Assembly: GCA_003952965.2 (NCBI GenBank) | Contig: CM025849.1 | Span: 8,148,027-8,212,026, forward strand | Origin: Morella rubra | Lineage: Eukaryota > Streptophyta > Magnoliopsida > Fagales > Myricaceae | Direction of reading: 5' to 3' | DNA: 64,000 bases | In this document: positions 11,063 to 20,074 of the stretch, piece after piece | Layout of the letters: each line of letters begins with the position of its first letter | How positions within the stretch are numbered: the stretch's first letter is position 1 | The notes under the pieces: model-generated | Seen by the model: only the letters and a program-made list of their open reading frames with translations | Databases searched by the model: none | What the model was told of the DNA's origin: nothing | Program-made: the position numbers and the translations under genes

Positions 11063-11275
11063 ATGGCAATTGGAGCTCGCCTCTGTTTTTGTCTCTTGCT
11101 TTCCTTTGCGATAACGTCGTGTTCTGCTCGAATGGGGGAATATGCTTTAGTGAACGAAATCATGTTGGCCACGGAGGGAAGATCTTTGATGGCCGTAAGG
11201 GTCGATGACTATGAGGAACCATCAGCAAACCGTGGGCATGATCCTCCCAAAACTAGGGCTCGGGGTGGCGATTAA
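11063..11275 (+). CDS. PSY-family sulfated peptide precursor 3 (intronless)
   Basis: Single open frame of 70 residues. Residues 1-22 form a signal peptide (M-A-I-G-A-R-L-C then a hydrophobic core, cleavage near S-C-S-A). A spacer follows, and then the core D-D-Y-E-E-P-S-A-N-R-G-H-D-P, which matches the PSY1 pattern D-Y-x-x-P-S-A-N-x-x-H-D-P almost residue for residue, with a basic tail ending R-G-G-D. By family knowledge the Tyr would be sulfated, Pro residues hydroxylated, and the processed peptide secreted as a growth signal perceived by LRR receptor kinases. The ATG lies 61 bp after a TATA box. Loci 1 and 2 have an intron after the signal peptide; here the frame runs straight through, suggesting precise intron loss or secondary re-formation. 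Confidence 0.85.
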   Translation: MAIGARLCFCLLLSFAITSCSARMGEYALVNEIMLATEGRSLMAVRVDDYEEPSANRGHDPPKTRARGGD

Positions 11276-11963
11276 TGGTGTTCAGAAAGGATGAGAGAAT
11301 AAATTAGAGTTGCATCATTCACCAGAAAGATACTATTCGTGTTCTCCGACTTGGTTTGCATTATATATCGTGGGGGCCGCACGACTTCATAAGATATTTT
11401 GAGAGAATTAATTAAAGAAAATATTGTCGTTTCCAAAGTCTAATTTTTTTTTTTTATACCTATGTTAATTCTTGATTTGTTCCTTTGCGAATATGAATAT
11501 ATTGGTTACTTTATTGCTTGCCTCTCTTCCCTTAAACTCTACATGTACCACCTACACCCCCAATTGTTACATATGTATTAATTCTACTAGCTGGTTACTG
11601 AATAGATTTGAGACATGAGTACTCTATATAGTAATTAATTTTGTTCATTGTTTGACAATAAGAGTTTAATTTTGTTGCTCCATCTCTTAACACTTGGATA
11701 GAGATTCCAATATAATATAAAGAGAAAATACACTGCAATTTCAATCATAAACTGTTAAATTTGACACATTGTCTCTCAAAATTATCAATAGTTTGAGAAC
11801 AATTGTATTGTTGTAGTTAGGGTTGTTCAGATTTGGGTCTGACCCAAATTGATCAAGTCCGACTAGGCTAAGGAATCCTTGTGGCCCCGGTTTGACTCTC
11901 GGCCTATAAAATTTAAAAACCAAATAAGTTGGTTTGGCCCTCAATTCCTTTGTATTTTGCTAG
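11276..11963. other. No gene recognised
   Basis: 3' flank of PSY gene 3, then AT-rich intergenic DNA. The minus-strand open frame at 11741-11944 shows no recognisable domain. Confidence 0.55.
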
Positions 11964-12399
11964 AAATCGAATGCTGTGGAGGGTCTTGCTTTAAATTTAT
12001 TTGTGATTAAAGATGTACCTTTGAAAACTAAAGCATTTGCAAACATGAAGAATTTGAGGCTGCTCCAAATCAATAATTTTCATTTAGAGTAGGACTATTC
12101 AATTATGGGCAGAAATCTAGGGAGTAGGGAGTCGGTTTTCACCCCTAACTTTTAGAGAACCTCGTTGTTCTTGGCATGCAGCACAACAAAATCATACACG
12201 TGTGGCAGGATAACAGAGTATACCAACTCTTCCTGCGGCTTTTATTGATGTTTTGATATTAACTGCACTACTTGCAAGAATTGTTTTTCATCTAAATAAA
12301 ATTTTGTTTTCAGAGATCCTAGAAAAGTTGAAGATCCTCGATCTTAGCTATTGCAAGAATCTCATTAGACACCATAAGTCTTGCAAGTTCCACATCTGG
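11964..12399 (+). pseudogene. TNL LRR-exon fragment
   Basis: Three pieces match exons 3 and 4 of the TNL at 6636. At 11964-12088 is the A-V-E-G-L segment through K-A-F-A-N-M-K-N-L-R-L-L-Q-I-N-N. At about 12152-12222 is the D-M-Q-H-N-K segment with the same donor context (acagagtatacc). At 12314-12399 is the L-S-Y-C-K-N-L-I-R segment. Stops and internal deletions break the frame. Similarity stops abruptly at 12399, where unrelated sequence begins. Confidence 0.75.
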
Positions 12400-12588
12400 A
12401 GAGTCAGTGGAAAAATGAGCAGAAATGATCGGATTTTTGTCAGTTGGCGACACTTCGAATTTTACTCTCTTTTAATTTCCTTTCAAACTGATCGGAGTTT
12501 TGGAGGCTTTCCTGACGTCTCTGCTTATTTTCCGGTTTGTTCGTCTTTTTCAGCGTGACCGACTGAGAAATCGCATGGAGAAGAGAGA

Positions 12589-12699
12589 ATGAAGAGGGCC
12601 ACGGCTCTTTTTCTGCTAGTGGTTTCAACTCTATTAGCTTCTTCAAATGCTGACGAAGCTTTCGACGTTAGGCAACATCTATCTACCTTCACCAGATAA
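12589..12699 (+). pseudogene. Signal-peptide fragment resembling a MINPP-type histidine acid phosphatase
   Basis: An ATG opens 36 residues: a clean signal peptide (M-K-R-A-T-A-L-F-L-L-V-V) ending near S-S-N-A, then E-A-F-D-V-R-Q-H-L-S-T-F-T-R and a stop. The F-D-V-R-Q-H-L-S-T-x-T-R stretch recalls, from memory, the mature N-terminus of plant multiple inositol polyphosphate phosphatases. The catalytic R-H-G-x-R-x-P is absent, so at most a first exon was captured. Upstream sequence (12400-12588) reads like a 5' leader. It could instead be an unrelated small secreted peptide. Confidence 0.35.
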
Positions 12700-13145
12700 C
12701 CCCTTCTCTGCGTCACTAAGTCGTATATTAATCACAACGTGAAGTGATCAGAAACTTGTTAATCTTAATGCTCTAGCTTTTAGCTTCCTCGCTTTTTGTT
12801 TTACATTGCTAAAAGTCTTACCCTGTTCATATATCTACGTTTCCAGTGGTAAAATTTCGATCCGTAGTGCTGCGTGGACAGATCTTTAGCTCTTTTTACT
12901 CTTTTCGGTTGGCGAGAAACTTGAGATAGAAAGTAGAATATGTTTGTGTTATTTTTAATGTGTGTGATTAAGGTAATGAGAGAAGCAAAGCAAACTCAAG
13001 AGTCCAGAATGGAATGATCTCAGCTAATAATAAAAGTGTGGATAAGATGAGTTGAATCAGTTGATAGTGTTTTTTACAATTGAATTTGTATTGGAGATTG
13101 TGAATTAGTGTAGATAGGATGAATTGATGGAGTTTCATATATTTG
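12700..13145. other. No gene recognised
   Basis: AT-rich flank without coding signal, between the phosphatase-like fragment and the LINE target site. Confidence 0.5.
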
Positions 13146-13187
13146 ATAAGTGATTAATTTTTATTTGAATTTGAAATTTACTTTTAT

Positions 13188-13517
13188 ATTGCTGAGGAGC
13201 TCGACCTGGTTTGTGCTATTTGGGAAGGAGACGCTCAAGTTATTATTAACCAAATCACTCACCTGGATTCCCAGGCTGACTGGGTCATTGAAGAAGAAAT
13301 CCAGTTTATTAGGAGACGGACTCTCAATCACCCACGATGGTCTTTCCAGTGGGTCTCAAGAGACGCAAACTGTATAGCTCATAATATGGCTAGATAGTGC
13401 TTGCGGGAAAATTTATTTGGATGTATTGATCTCTCAGCTATTCCTTTGGACATTGTAATTTGCCACTCTGTTTTATGAAGTTTCGATTGCTAAGAAACCG
13501 AAAAAAAAAAACCAAAT
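13188..13517 (+). mobile_element. 5'-truncated LINE (RNase H end) with 42-bp target duplication
   Basis: The insert is bounded by a 42-bp direct repeat (13146-13187 and 13518-13559) starting ataagtgattaattttt. Translation gives the end of a plant LINE RNase H domain: L-V-C-A-I-W-E-G-D-A-Q near the start and W-V-S-R-D-A-N-C-I-A-H further on, followed by a stop. An A-rich tract at about 13500-13512 marks the 3' end. Short length, a 3' A-tail and a long target duplication are hallmarks of target-primed reverse transcription. It landed just upstream of a TIR exon remnant. Confidence 0.85.
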
Positions 13518-13559
13518 ATAAGTGATTAATTTTTATTTGAATTTGAAATTTACTTTTAT

Positions 13560-13754
13560 TGGAGTATGTGTAATTCCGATATTTTATGATGTAGATCCCG
13601 ATGATGGTCGAAATCAGTCCGGGCCTTTTGCAGAATTATTTTCTATGCATGAAAAGATGTCCCAGGTGGATTGTGAGAAGGTACAACAATGGAGAGAAGC
13701 CCTCATTGAAGCTGCAGACTCTCCCAAATTGGTGTTCAGGAGTGTTGAAGATGG
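13560..13754 (+). pseudogene. TIR exon remnant 1 (C-terminal half)
   Basis: Encodes the back half of a TNL TIR domain: I-P-I-F-Y-D-V-D-P-D-D, then Q-W-R-E-A-L-I-E-A-A and V-E-D-G just before a TIR-exon donor (atgg|gtatta). The N-terminal half with the catalytic Glu is missing. It begins right after the second LINE target duplication. Confidence 0.75.
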
Positions 13755-13809
13755 GTATTATGCTCCAGCTTCTGTGGCTATTTCTTGCATTAATTTTTTA
13801 AAAGGAAAT

Positions 13810-14090
13810 CATACTTTGCACCCTTTTAACTACTAAATAATTTGTCATTTATACCCCCAACTATCAAATACATTACACTCTAAACTACCAAAATGTTTAC
13901 ATTTTGGATTCTATGTAAAGAACTTCCTTTAAAATCGATTAGAAAAAAGGACACGTGGCACAATCTTAACGATTGAATTGTGACATAGAGTGAAAATCAA
14001 TAAATAGTTTGGGTGCAATATATTAATTTTGGTTGTTTTGGGAGCAAATTGCAAAATAAGCGGTAGTTAGATGGATAAAAGTGTATTTTT
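13810..14090. repeat. Fold-back element
   Basis: The arms catactttgcacccttttaa at the left and the reverse complement of the right end (tacacttttatccatctaa) are similar. The centre has tggcacaatcttaacg facing a near reverse complement (cgattgaattgtgacat). No coding capacity. Similar in design to the element at 3900-4180. Confidence 0.4.
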
Positions 14091-14571
14091 TCCTTATTTT
14101 TATTTGTTTTTGTCCTTTTCTTTGTAGTTTTTAGATGAAAATAAATAAATATAAACTTTACTCTGAAGTGGACTGCAAAAAATTAGTTTTGGAGTTGAAT
14201 TAGCTGTTGGATTTCTAGTAGGTTCCCACTTTATCTACCAGTATATGTATGCAAATGATGCCTCTTAATTAGAGGTAGATCTTGGTTCTTGAATTGTTAT
14301 GTCTAGGATTGCCTCTTAGACAAAATATCACTTAGAGATTGGCATTGCAACTATACAATTAACTGTGACACAATTAATGGCGTTGGCCATGAAAAAGGCG
14401 TGTAGGGAGGGAGAAGATGAGAAATTACATGCATGCTTTTGAGTTATGACTAAATCATGTAAGACGATGACATCCAGCTTTTGGCGTCAATGAGTTGTGA
14501 TATTTTTCATCCTCTTCACCTGTATTTATCTAAGTTACTTCCTGTTTCAAATATTTATCAGGGATGCAGCA

Positions 14572-14777
14572 AACTTTATCGAGCATATGGTTGAAGAAAT
14601 TTCCTTAAGGTGGGTCAGTCAGAACGCAGTATCATCTTTCAGACCTTATTCGAATTATTGGGTCACTAGGCATGAAGAGCTGTTTAAGATGGATGTGGAT
14701 AGGGTACGAAGGTGGAGAACAGCTCTTAGTGAAGCAGCAGATTGTAAGGACTGGATTGTTGAGAGTGTTGCAGAAGG
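14572..14777 (+). pseudogene. TIR exon remnant 2 fused to a linker exon start
   Basis: After an acceptor (tatcag|gg) it opens with D-A-A-N-F-I-E-H-M-V-E-E-I, which looks like the TIR/NB-ARC linker that starts a TNL second exon. It then passes straight into a TIR C-terminus (H-E-E-L-F-K-M-D-V-D-R-V-R-R-W-R, ending V-A-E-G) and a donor (aagg|gtac). This linker-before-TIR order is reversed from a normal TNL and suggests deletion between tandem genes. Confidence 0.7.
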
Positions 14778-15335
14778 GTACTATTATGCTGGTTTTTCAC
14801 ATTTTTCATGCATTTTTATTTGCTTTTGCCCCTTTCCTTCTATATAAATCTCAATGAAAATAAATGAAGCTTAAAGATAGATCTAGAATGAATCATCCAG
14901 TTGTCTTCTTTTCCTTGATCAATGCTCTAGTAGCTCTAAGGATCATGCAACATAGAGGGAAAACCAAATTCTTGAGTTATCAAGTCTTGAAGGGCCTTTT
15001 AGATGTAGTATTTTACATTCGAGGGGAATCATATTTGGACCGTACTTACTGTGAATCATGTATAATGGTTTGTGTCTAAACCCAAAAATAAAAAATAAAA
15101 AACTAATGCATGCCATTTGGGTAATATAAGTACTAACAAATAGAAAGGGTTTTTCCCAAGATATTCTTGAGAAATTTTGCATGACTTGATTGTTTACGAT
15201 GACATGTTACTCTCAAGTTCTCATATGGCTGAGATGAACATCCTTTGGGTGCTGAGAACTCTTAATTCTTTTCCTCTGTTTCGTTTCTTGTACGCCTATG
15301 TGACTGTTTTATGGTCCTCTTGATTTTATGATCAG
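14778..15335. other. Spacer between TIR remnants
   Basis: Reads as former intron sequence. Open frames here (14864-15079 on +, 14943-15182 on -) show no domain. Confidence 0.5.
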
Positions 15336-15901
15336 GGATACTGAATCAAAATTGATCAGCGATATTGTTGAAGAAGTGATGTTTACATGCTCCTCCTTTC
15401 CTAAGCTTTTGAAACTCTTCCACCATTTTCCAAAATTCCTTCAAATTGTTGGAATTACGATGTCTTCCTGAGTTTCAGAGGTAAAGACACGGGGAAGACA
15501 TTCACTGATCACCTTAATTCTGCCCTGAGGCATGCCGGAATTAGCACCTTCCTAGCTGACAACAAGCTTACGAGATGGGAGAACATCTCTACTGGGCTAA
15601 ACAATGCTATTCGGGGATCAAGTGTTTCAATTGTAGTTTTCTCCAAAGGCTACGCTTCTTCCAAGTGGTGCCTTGATGAGATTGCAGAGATCATGCTGTG
15701 TATGGAAAACAGAGGCCACTCTTTTCTTCCAATCTTTTTTAATGTAAGCCCCTCAGTTGTTTGCAATCAAACTAGCGCTTTCGCCAAGGCATTTGCGAGG
15801 CATAAAAAGATGTTTGAGGCAGAAAGGGTAAAGCGTTGGAGAGCAGCTCTTGCTAATGCTGGGAACCGTGCTGGTTTGTCTCTCAAAGACCAGGCAAACG
15901 G
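15336..15901 (+). pseudogene. Linker fragment joined to a complete TIR domain (remnant 3)
   Basis: After an acceptor (gatcag|gg) come D-T-E-S-K-L-I-S-D-I-V-E-E-V, a TNL linker, and then a whole TIR: N-Y-D-V-F-L-S-F-R-G-K-D-T from about 15451, V-V-F-S-K-G-Y-A-S-S, W-C-L-D-E-I with the catalytic-type Glu, and P-I-F-F-N-V-S-P, ending Q-A-N-G at a TIR donor (acgg|gt). The TIR frame has a TAA about 20 codons upstream of N-Y-D-V-F and no good ATG after it, so it is probably untranslatable. Arg-Trp-Glu replaces the usual R-R-G-x-x-I turn. Confidence 0.75.
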
Positions 15902-16169
15902 GTATTAATTCTTCAGCCTCCTTGTGTATTTTCTTGCATTTTGTTTGCCATTTCAAAAAAGTTTAGACGAAGTAATAAGAAAGAATAAAAGTGAACCTAA
16001 AATTAATGGAACTACAAATATCATATTTTGGTTGAATTGGTGAATTGTTGTCTACATCATGACCACTCTTATCAGTATATGAAGACCATGCCAATTAGAA
16101 GGAGATCTTGGTCATAGCATCGGTAATTAATTTTAAGATGACCTCTTAGATAAAATGTAATATATCTAA

Positions 16170-16632
16170 GGGGGTGTTCGTTTTGTAAAAAATTGTAGAT
16201 TTTGGTAGAATTGTGAATATTTATGTAGATTAGAGTTTTATAGGTTTTTGTGTAAAGGTTAGTGAAAAGTTTTAAAGATATTTAATTTTTGTTAGAGTTT
16301 GTAAAAAGTGTAGAGAGAGATGATTTGATGTAATTGTTTAATAAAAAAATATTGGAGTTAGGTGAAAAAGTATAGATAGAGAAAATTTGTTATAATTTTT
16401 TTAAAAGGTATTAGAGTTTGTGTGTAAGATTTTGGATGTTGGTTTTGCAAATTTTGTTGAATATATTTGTATTTTAGAATAACATAGTGTTTGTATTGTA
16501 AAATTTTAATAAAATTTTACTTTTATCAAACACACCTCACCAATTCTAATACGCCTCTTTTTTAACACCAACATAAAATTTTACTAAAATTTTATAACCA
16601 AACGCTATGTAATTTTGTAAATGAACATGCCC
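16170..16632. mobile_element. Tourist-like (PIF/Harbinger) MITE, host of a nested MITE
   Basis: Terminal repeats are GGGGGTGTTCGTTTTG and the reverse complement of the right end GGGCATGTTCATTTAC. A TAA target duplication flanks it (16167-16169 and 16633-16635). It is AT-rich and non-coding. Another MITE of the same style sits inside at 16483-16609. Confidence 0.7.
16483..16609. mobile_element. Nested Tourist-like MITE (127 bp)
   Basis: Terminal repeats are CATAGTGTTTGTATTG and CATAGCGTTTGGTTAT. A TAA duplication flanks it (16480-16482 and 16610-16612). TAAAATTTT-rich arms form most of the element. Confidence 0.65.
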
Positions 16633-16639
16633 TAAGAGG

Positions 16640-17263
16640 AATGAAACTAGCCATCCTTGGCAAAATATAGTGAATGCTTTCTCCATGCATGAAAGGAATT
16701 ACTTTCTTCATAATTTTATCTCCTTTTATTATTATTTGGGGTAATGTCATTGTTCGCCCCATAATTATGGAGCAATTGCAATTGAGCCCCCTTAAGTATC
16801 AAAACTGCGATTTACGCCCCATAAATTTCAGATATATTCAATTTTCGCTCCCCGTCCAATTTCCCGTCAAAAGTCACAGAATTCAGCATCACGTGCGTCG
16901 CACATGCGCCAATCCCACTTGTCTTTACCAAAATACCCCTTATGTGGAACTTCTTCATCTTTCACCGAAGCATTCCTCACGTCCAACCCACTCACCGAAG
17001 GTGTCCTCCCTTCCCACTAAGAAACAGCCGGCCTCTCCCCATTGTCATAGTTGAAGGTTTTAGCACTTTTCTATCTTCCTCCTCCTCCATATCTCAACAC
17101 ATCTTTGAATCCTCAAGCTTATCGATTTCTCAGCTGGAGATTATTCAAAGGTGAAGGTTTGCTGACTTCTCTGTTAGTTGTAGTTATTTTCGTTGTTCAC
17201 TTGTTGAGTTAATTTTAGGGGGAAAATGGGTAATTTTGTTTTGTCTTAGCCTCATCCTTTGAA
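16640..17263. other. Repeat-like intergenic DNA
   Basis: From about 16740 the sequence has the ggggtaatgtcattgttcgcccc style of dispersed plant repeats, with several gcccc/ggggc motifs, then C/T-rich DNA leading to the zf-GRF remnant. No coding exon is supported. Confidence 0.4.
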
Positions 17264-17899
17264 ATGTCCAAATCATACACTACTGGTAGCTCTGGAAATG
17301 AACAAAGTGCATCTTCTATAGAGGGCCCAAGATGTTTTTGCGACTTGAGAGCAATTTCGACCACTGCCTTCACGGATGAAAATTGGGGCAGAGATTCTGG
17401 GGTTGTGTGAAGTACAAGGTTAGTTGTTGCCCCCACATTTAGTGTCTTTTTTGTTTTGTCATGAATAGCACAGATTGACGTCATTAACTTAACTAAAATT
17501 TGTAGGTAGTTAATTTGGTCTTTTTAATAAGGTTGATTATACTTTAAGTATGTGTTTATTAGGTGTTGAACATAGTTAATTAATTGCAGGATGGTGGTCA
17601 TTGCAATTATTTTGCATGGAGAGATCCTAAAATGTGTGCATATGGACGAAGGCTGATTCGGCAACTCCGAGAAATGCACGGGCAGAAGCTTAGTGAAGAA
17701 ATTTCTTGGAATCAATTAGTGGACAGCTCCAAAAGCAAAATAAGAACATAGAAGCCATAATTGCGCAACATCGAGAAGAGGTCGATGTAATGGCTTCACA
17801 ACACCGATTAGCCATTGAGGCAATGACTAATGAACAAGTAGCCAAAATTGAGGCTATGACTGCACAACATCGGTGTGAGACTCAAGAGGAGAGAAAGAA
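17264..17899 (+). pseudogene. zf-GRF zinc-finger protein remnant
   Basis: Exon 1 starts at ATG 17264 (M-S-K-S-Y-T-T-G-S-S) and reads into C-F-C-D-L-R-A-I-S-T-T-A-F-T-D-E-N-W-G-R. It then loses frame one base short of the expected F-W-G-C. Donor after 17418 (tacaag|gttag) and acceptor before 17590 (attgcag|g). Exon 2 continues C-N-Y-F-A-W-R-D-P with the remaining zinc ligands. A second shift near 17710 moves a coiled-coil tail (I-E-A-I-I-A-Q-H-R-E-E-V) to another frame. GRF fingers bind single-stranded nucleic acid in several proteins. Copy 2 has different indels in the same exon. Confidence 0.7.
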
Positions 17900-17913
17900 G
17901 TTTTGCCTAATCA

Positions 17914-18718
17914 AAGTTGATCAAGCTGATTGTTGAAAAAGTTTTGTCTAATGTGATTCATGGGGGAATAGATTCTTGTGTGAGGAAACTTAGAGGTTTA
18001 TTAAATCTGGGAACACCTAAAGTTTGCATCGTGGGAATCTATGGAATCGGTGGGATAGGCAAAACAACCCTAGCGGAGGCTGTTTTTAACCAATTGTGCG
18101 ATAGTTTTGAAGTAAGTTGTTTTCTTCTGAATATTCAAGGAGTTTCAGGACAACCCCATGGTATTGTTCATTTACAAAAACTACTTCTTTACAATATCTT
18201 GAAAACAAAGAATTTGGAGATTGTGAATGAATATGAAGGAATCACATTGATTAAGAAATCCTTGCATGGCAAAAGAGTTCTTATTGCTCTTGATAATGTG
18301 GATTGCATGCAACAAGTACATTTATTAGCAGGAAATCGTAAATGGCTTGGGCCGGGGAGCAGAATCATTGTAACAACCAGAAATGAACAATTACTTACTC
18401 AACTTGGAGTAGATGAAAAACTGAAGGTTGAGGAATTGGATTATTGGAAGTCTAATGAACTTTTCAGCTGGCATTCCTTTGAAGGGACTATTAATGAAAG
18501 CAAAGATCACTCAGAGCTTTCGAGTATTGCAGCAGAGTGCATTGGAGGGGTTCCATTAGCTCTTTAAGCTTTTTGGCTCTTTTCTAAGAGGAAGAAGCAT
18601 TGGTGAATGGGAAATGAGATTGGATGAATTACGAAGGGTCACAGCCTCCATAGAGCAACAAGCACTTGCGCCTCACATTCATAAAGAGAAAAAAAGGAAA
18701 ATAACACTTGCTGAGTGA
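17914..18718 (+). pseudogene. TNL NB-ARC exon remnant with frameshift
   Basis: Opens with the linker L-I-K-L-I-V-E-K-V-L-S but lacks part of the normal bridge before G-I-D. P-loop G-I-Y-G-I-G-G-I-G-K-T-T, degenerate kinase-2 (L-I-A-L-D-N-V-D), G-S-R-I-I-V-T-T-R-N and G-G-V-P-L-A-L are all readable. A stop follows P-L-A-L; one base over, the frame resumes as L-F-G-S-F-L-R-G-R-S-I-G-E-W and then runs into unrelated sequence. There is no RNBS-D, MHD or LRR. It abuts the zf-GRF remnant directly. Confidence 0.8.
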
Positions 18719-18724
18719 ATATTG

Positions 18725-19290
18725 CTGCAGAGGAGAAGACACGTTTTACAAGACCTCATCTCTGCCTTGTTGTGAGCTGGAATTAGCACCTTCCTGGATG
18801 ATGATGATCAGCTTCTAAGAGAGAAGCCTCTTTGTGCTGGACTACTAATTTACATTGTGATTGTTTGTAAAATTTTTAGGTGGTTAAAATTTTGGGGTGT
18901 TGGAGTTGGTGAAAAAAGTGAACATAGCGTTTGTCAACTTAAAATTTTAACAAAATTTTACTTTTATCAAACACACTTCAAAATTTTTTTTATTTTACTT
19001 TTATCACTCATTCACCAATTCCAATATCACCTCGTTTTTAACACCAACATAAAACTTTAACAAAATTTTAAAATCAAACTTACTGAAAAAGAGAGATGAT
19101 TTAAATGAATTTTTATATTTATTTATGTTGGAGTTGATGAAAAAGTGAAAAGAGAGATAATCTTGTGTAGTTATTTTATTATGACTAACATTTTAGAGTG
19201 TTAAAATTTTAGAAACAAAGGACATGTTATGCCATCTATGGTTCAATGATTCCATTTTTAGTTTTCTCCAAAGGCCTCGAATGTTCAAAA
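18725..19290 (+). pseudogene. TIR fragment split by a Tourist MITE
   Basis: The left part (18725-18852) reads R-G-E-D-T-R and then, after a shift, A-G-I-S-T-F-L-D-D-D and a G-L-L end. The right part (from 19230) continues A-I-Y-G-S-M and V-F-S-K-G. Removing the MITE at 18853-19226 with one TTA rejoins the two parts of the TIR in frame. Confidence 0.65.
18853..19226. mobile_element. Tourist-like MITE inserted in a TIR fragment
   Basis: Ends are CATTGTGATTGTTTGTAAAA and, reverse-complemented, CATGTCCTTTGTTTCTAAAA. TTA flanks it on both sides (18850-18852 and 19227-19229). The interior from about 18925 resembles the nested MITE at 16483 (catagcgtttgtcaac), so this too may be composite. Confidence 0.65.
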
Positions 19291-19512
19291 ACAAATCACC
19301 GAAACTTCTACGCCGACAAACTCTCTCAAAGGGAATTTTTTTTTGTCTACAAAGAGAACGTGTCTTTTTTGTAGTGTTTGGACGTTAATATAATTTAATA
19401 TTTAATAAAATAATTATAAAATAACTCTTTTTAAATTTTCAAAATTTTGACAACTGAAGGCAATTTTGCTCTTCGCGGTTTCTTCATTTCTATCTGCACA
19501 ACTCTATTCCAA

Positions 19513-20074
19513 CTAAAAAATATGCATGTAATTATTATGGATGGGTTTGGCAGACTCCTCCTGGGGATTAGTAGAGACCTGAGATTTGGAAGGAGACAGC
19601 AGCAGAGACAGAGTTGGTGGTGGAGCATCGAGTCTGTGCACGAGGTTCTCTATGTTTCTGGCCAGGGAGACCAGTATAGCATCTTCAACAGGGGGTGTTT
19701 CGGCAACCATGAGGGACTGCCCGGCAACATTCGGATCATTTGGAGTAGAAGTCATTGTCAAGTAAGGCAAGATTGAACTGAGTGGGGAATAAGGCAAAGC
19801 GTCAAGAGAATGGCTATTTAGGGTGCGTTTGGCGTGTAAAATTTTACACTTCTTAAAATTTTAACACAATAAAAAATTATAATATAATATCTCTCTCCAT
19901 CACATCATTACTTTTCACTATAATAAATATTAAAAATCATCTCTTCTTCACTTTTTCACCAAACCCAATACCTTAAAATTTTAACTTCTCTAAAATTTTA
20001 ACAATCAAACACACCCTTAGTACGAAAGTGGGAAGGTATATCCCACAAACATTGCCAAATGATGATGTTAAGAA
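19513..20074 (-). pseudogene. Unrecognised minus-strand coding fragment interrupted by a MITE
   Basis: On the minus strand an open frame runs from the 20017-20074 side, is cut by the Tourist MITE at 19821-20016, and continues to 19513. Taking out the MITE and one TTA keeps the frame open for over 100 codons, with a Pro/Ser-rich, Leu-rich composition. I do not recognise the protein; a retrotransposon-derived fragment is possible. No start context or splice site was identified. Confidence 0.3.
19821..20016. mobile_element. Tourist-like MITE (196 bp)
   Basis: Terminal repeats are GGGTGCGTTTGG and GGGTGTGTTTGA (right end reverse-complemented). TTA target duplications lie at 19818-19820 and 20017-20019. 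Arms are rich in TTAAAATTTT. It is the best-preserved MITE of the unit. Confidence 0.8.
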
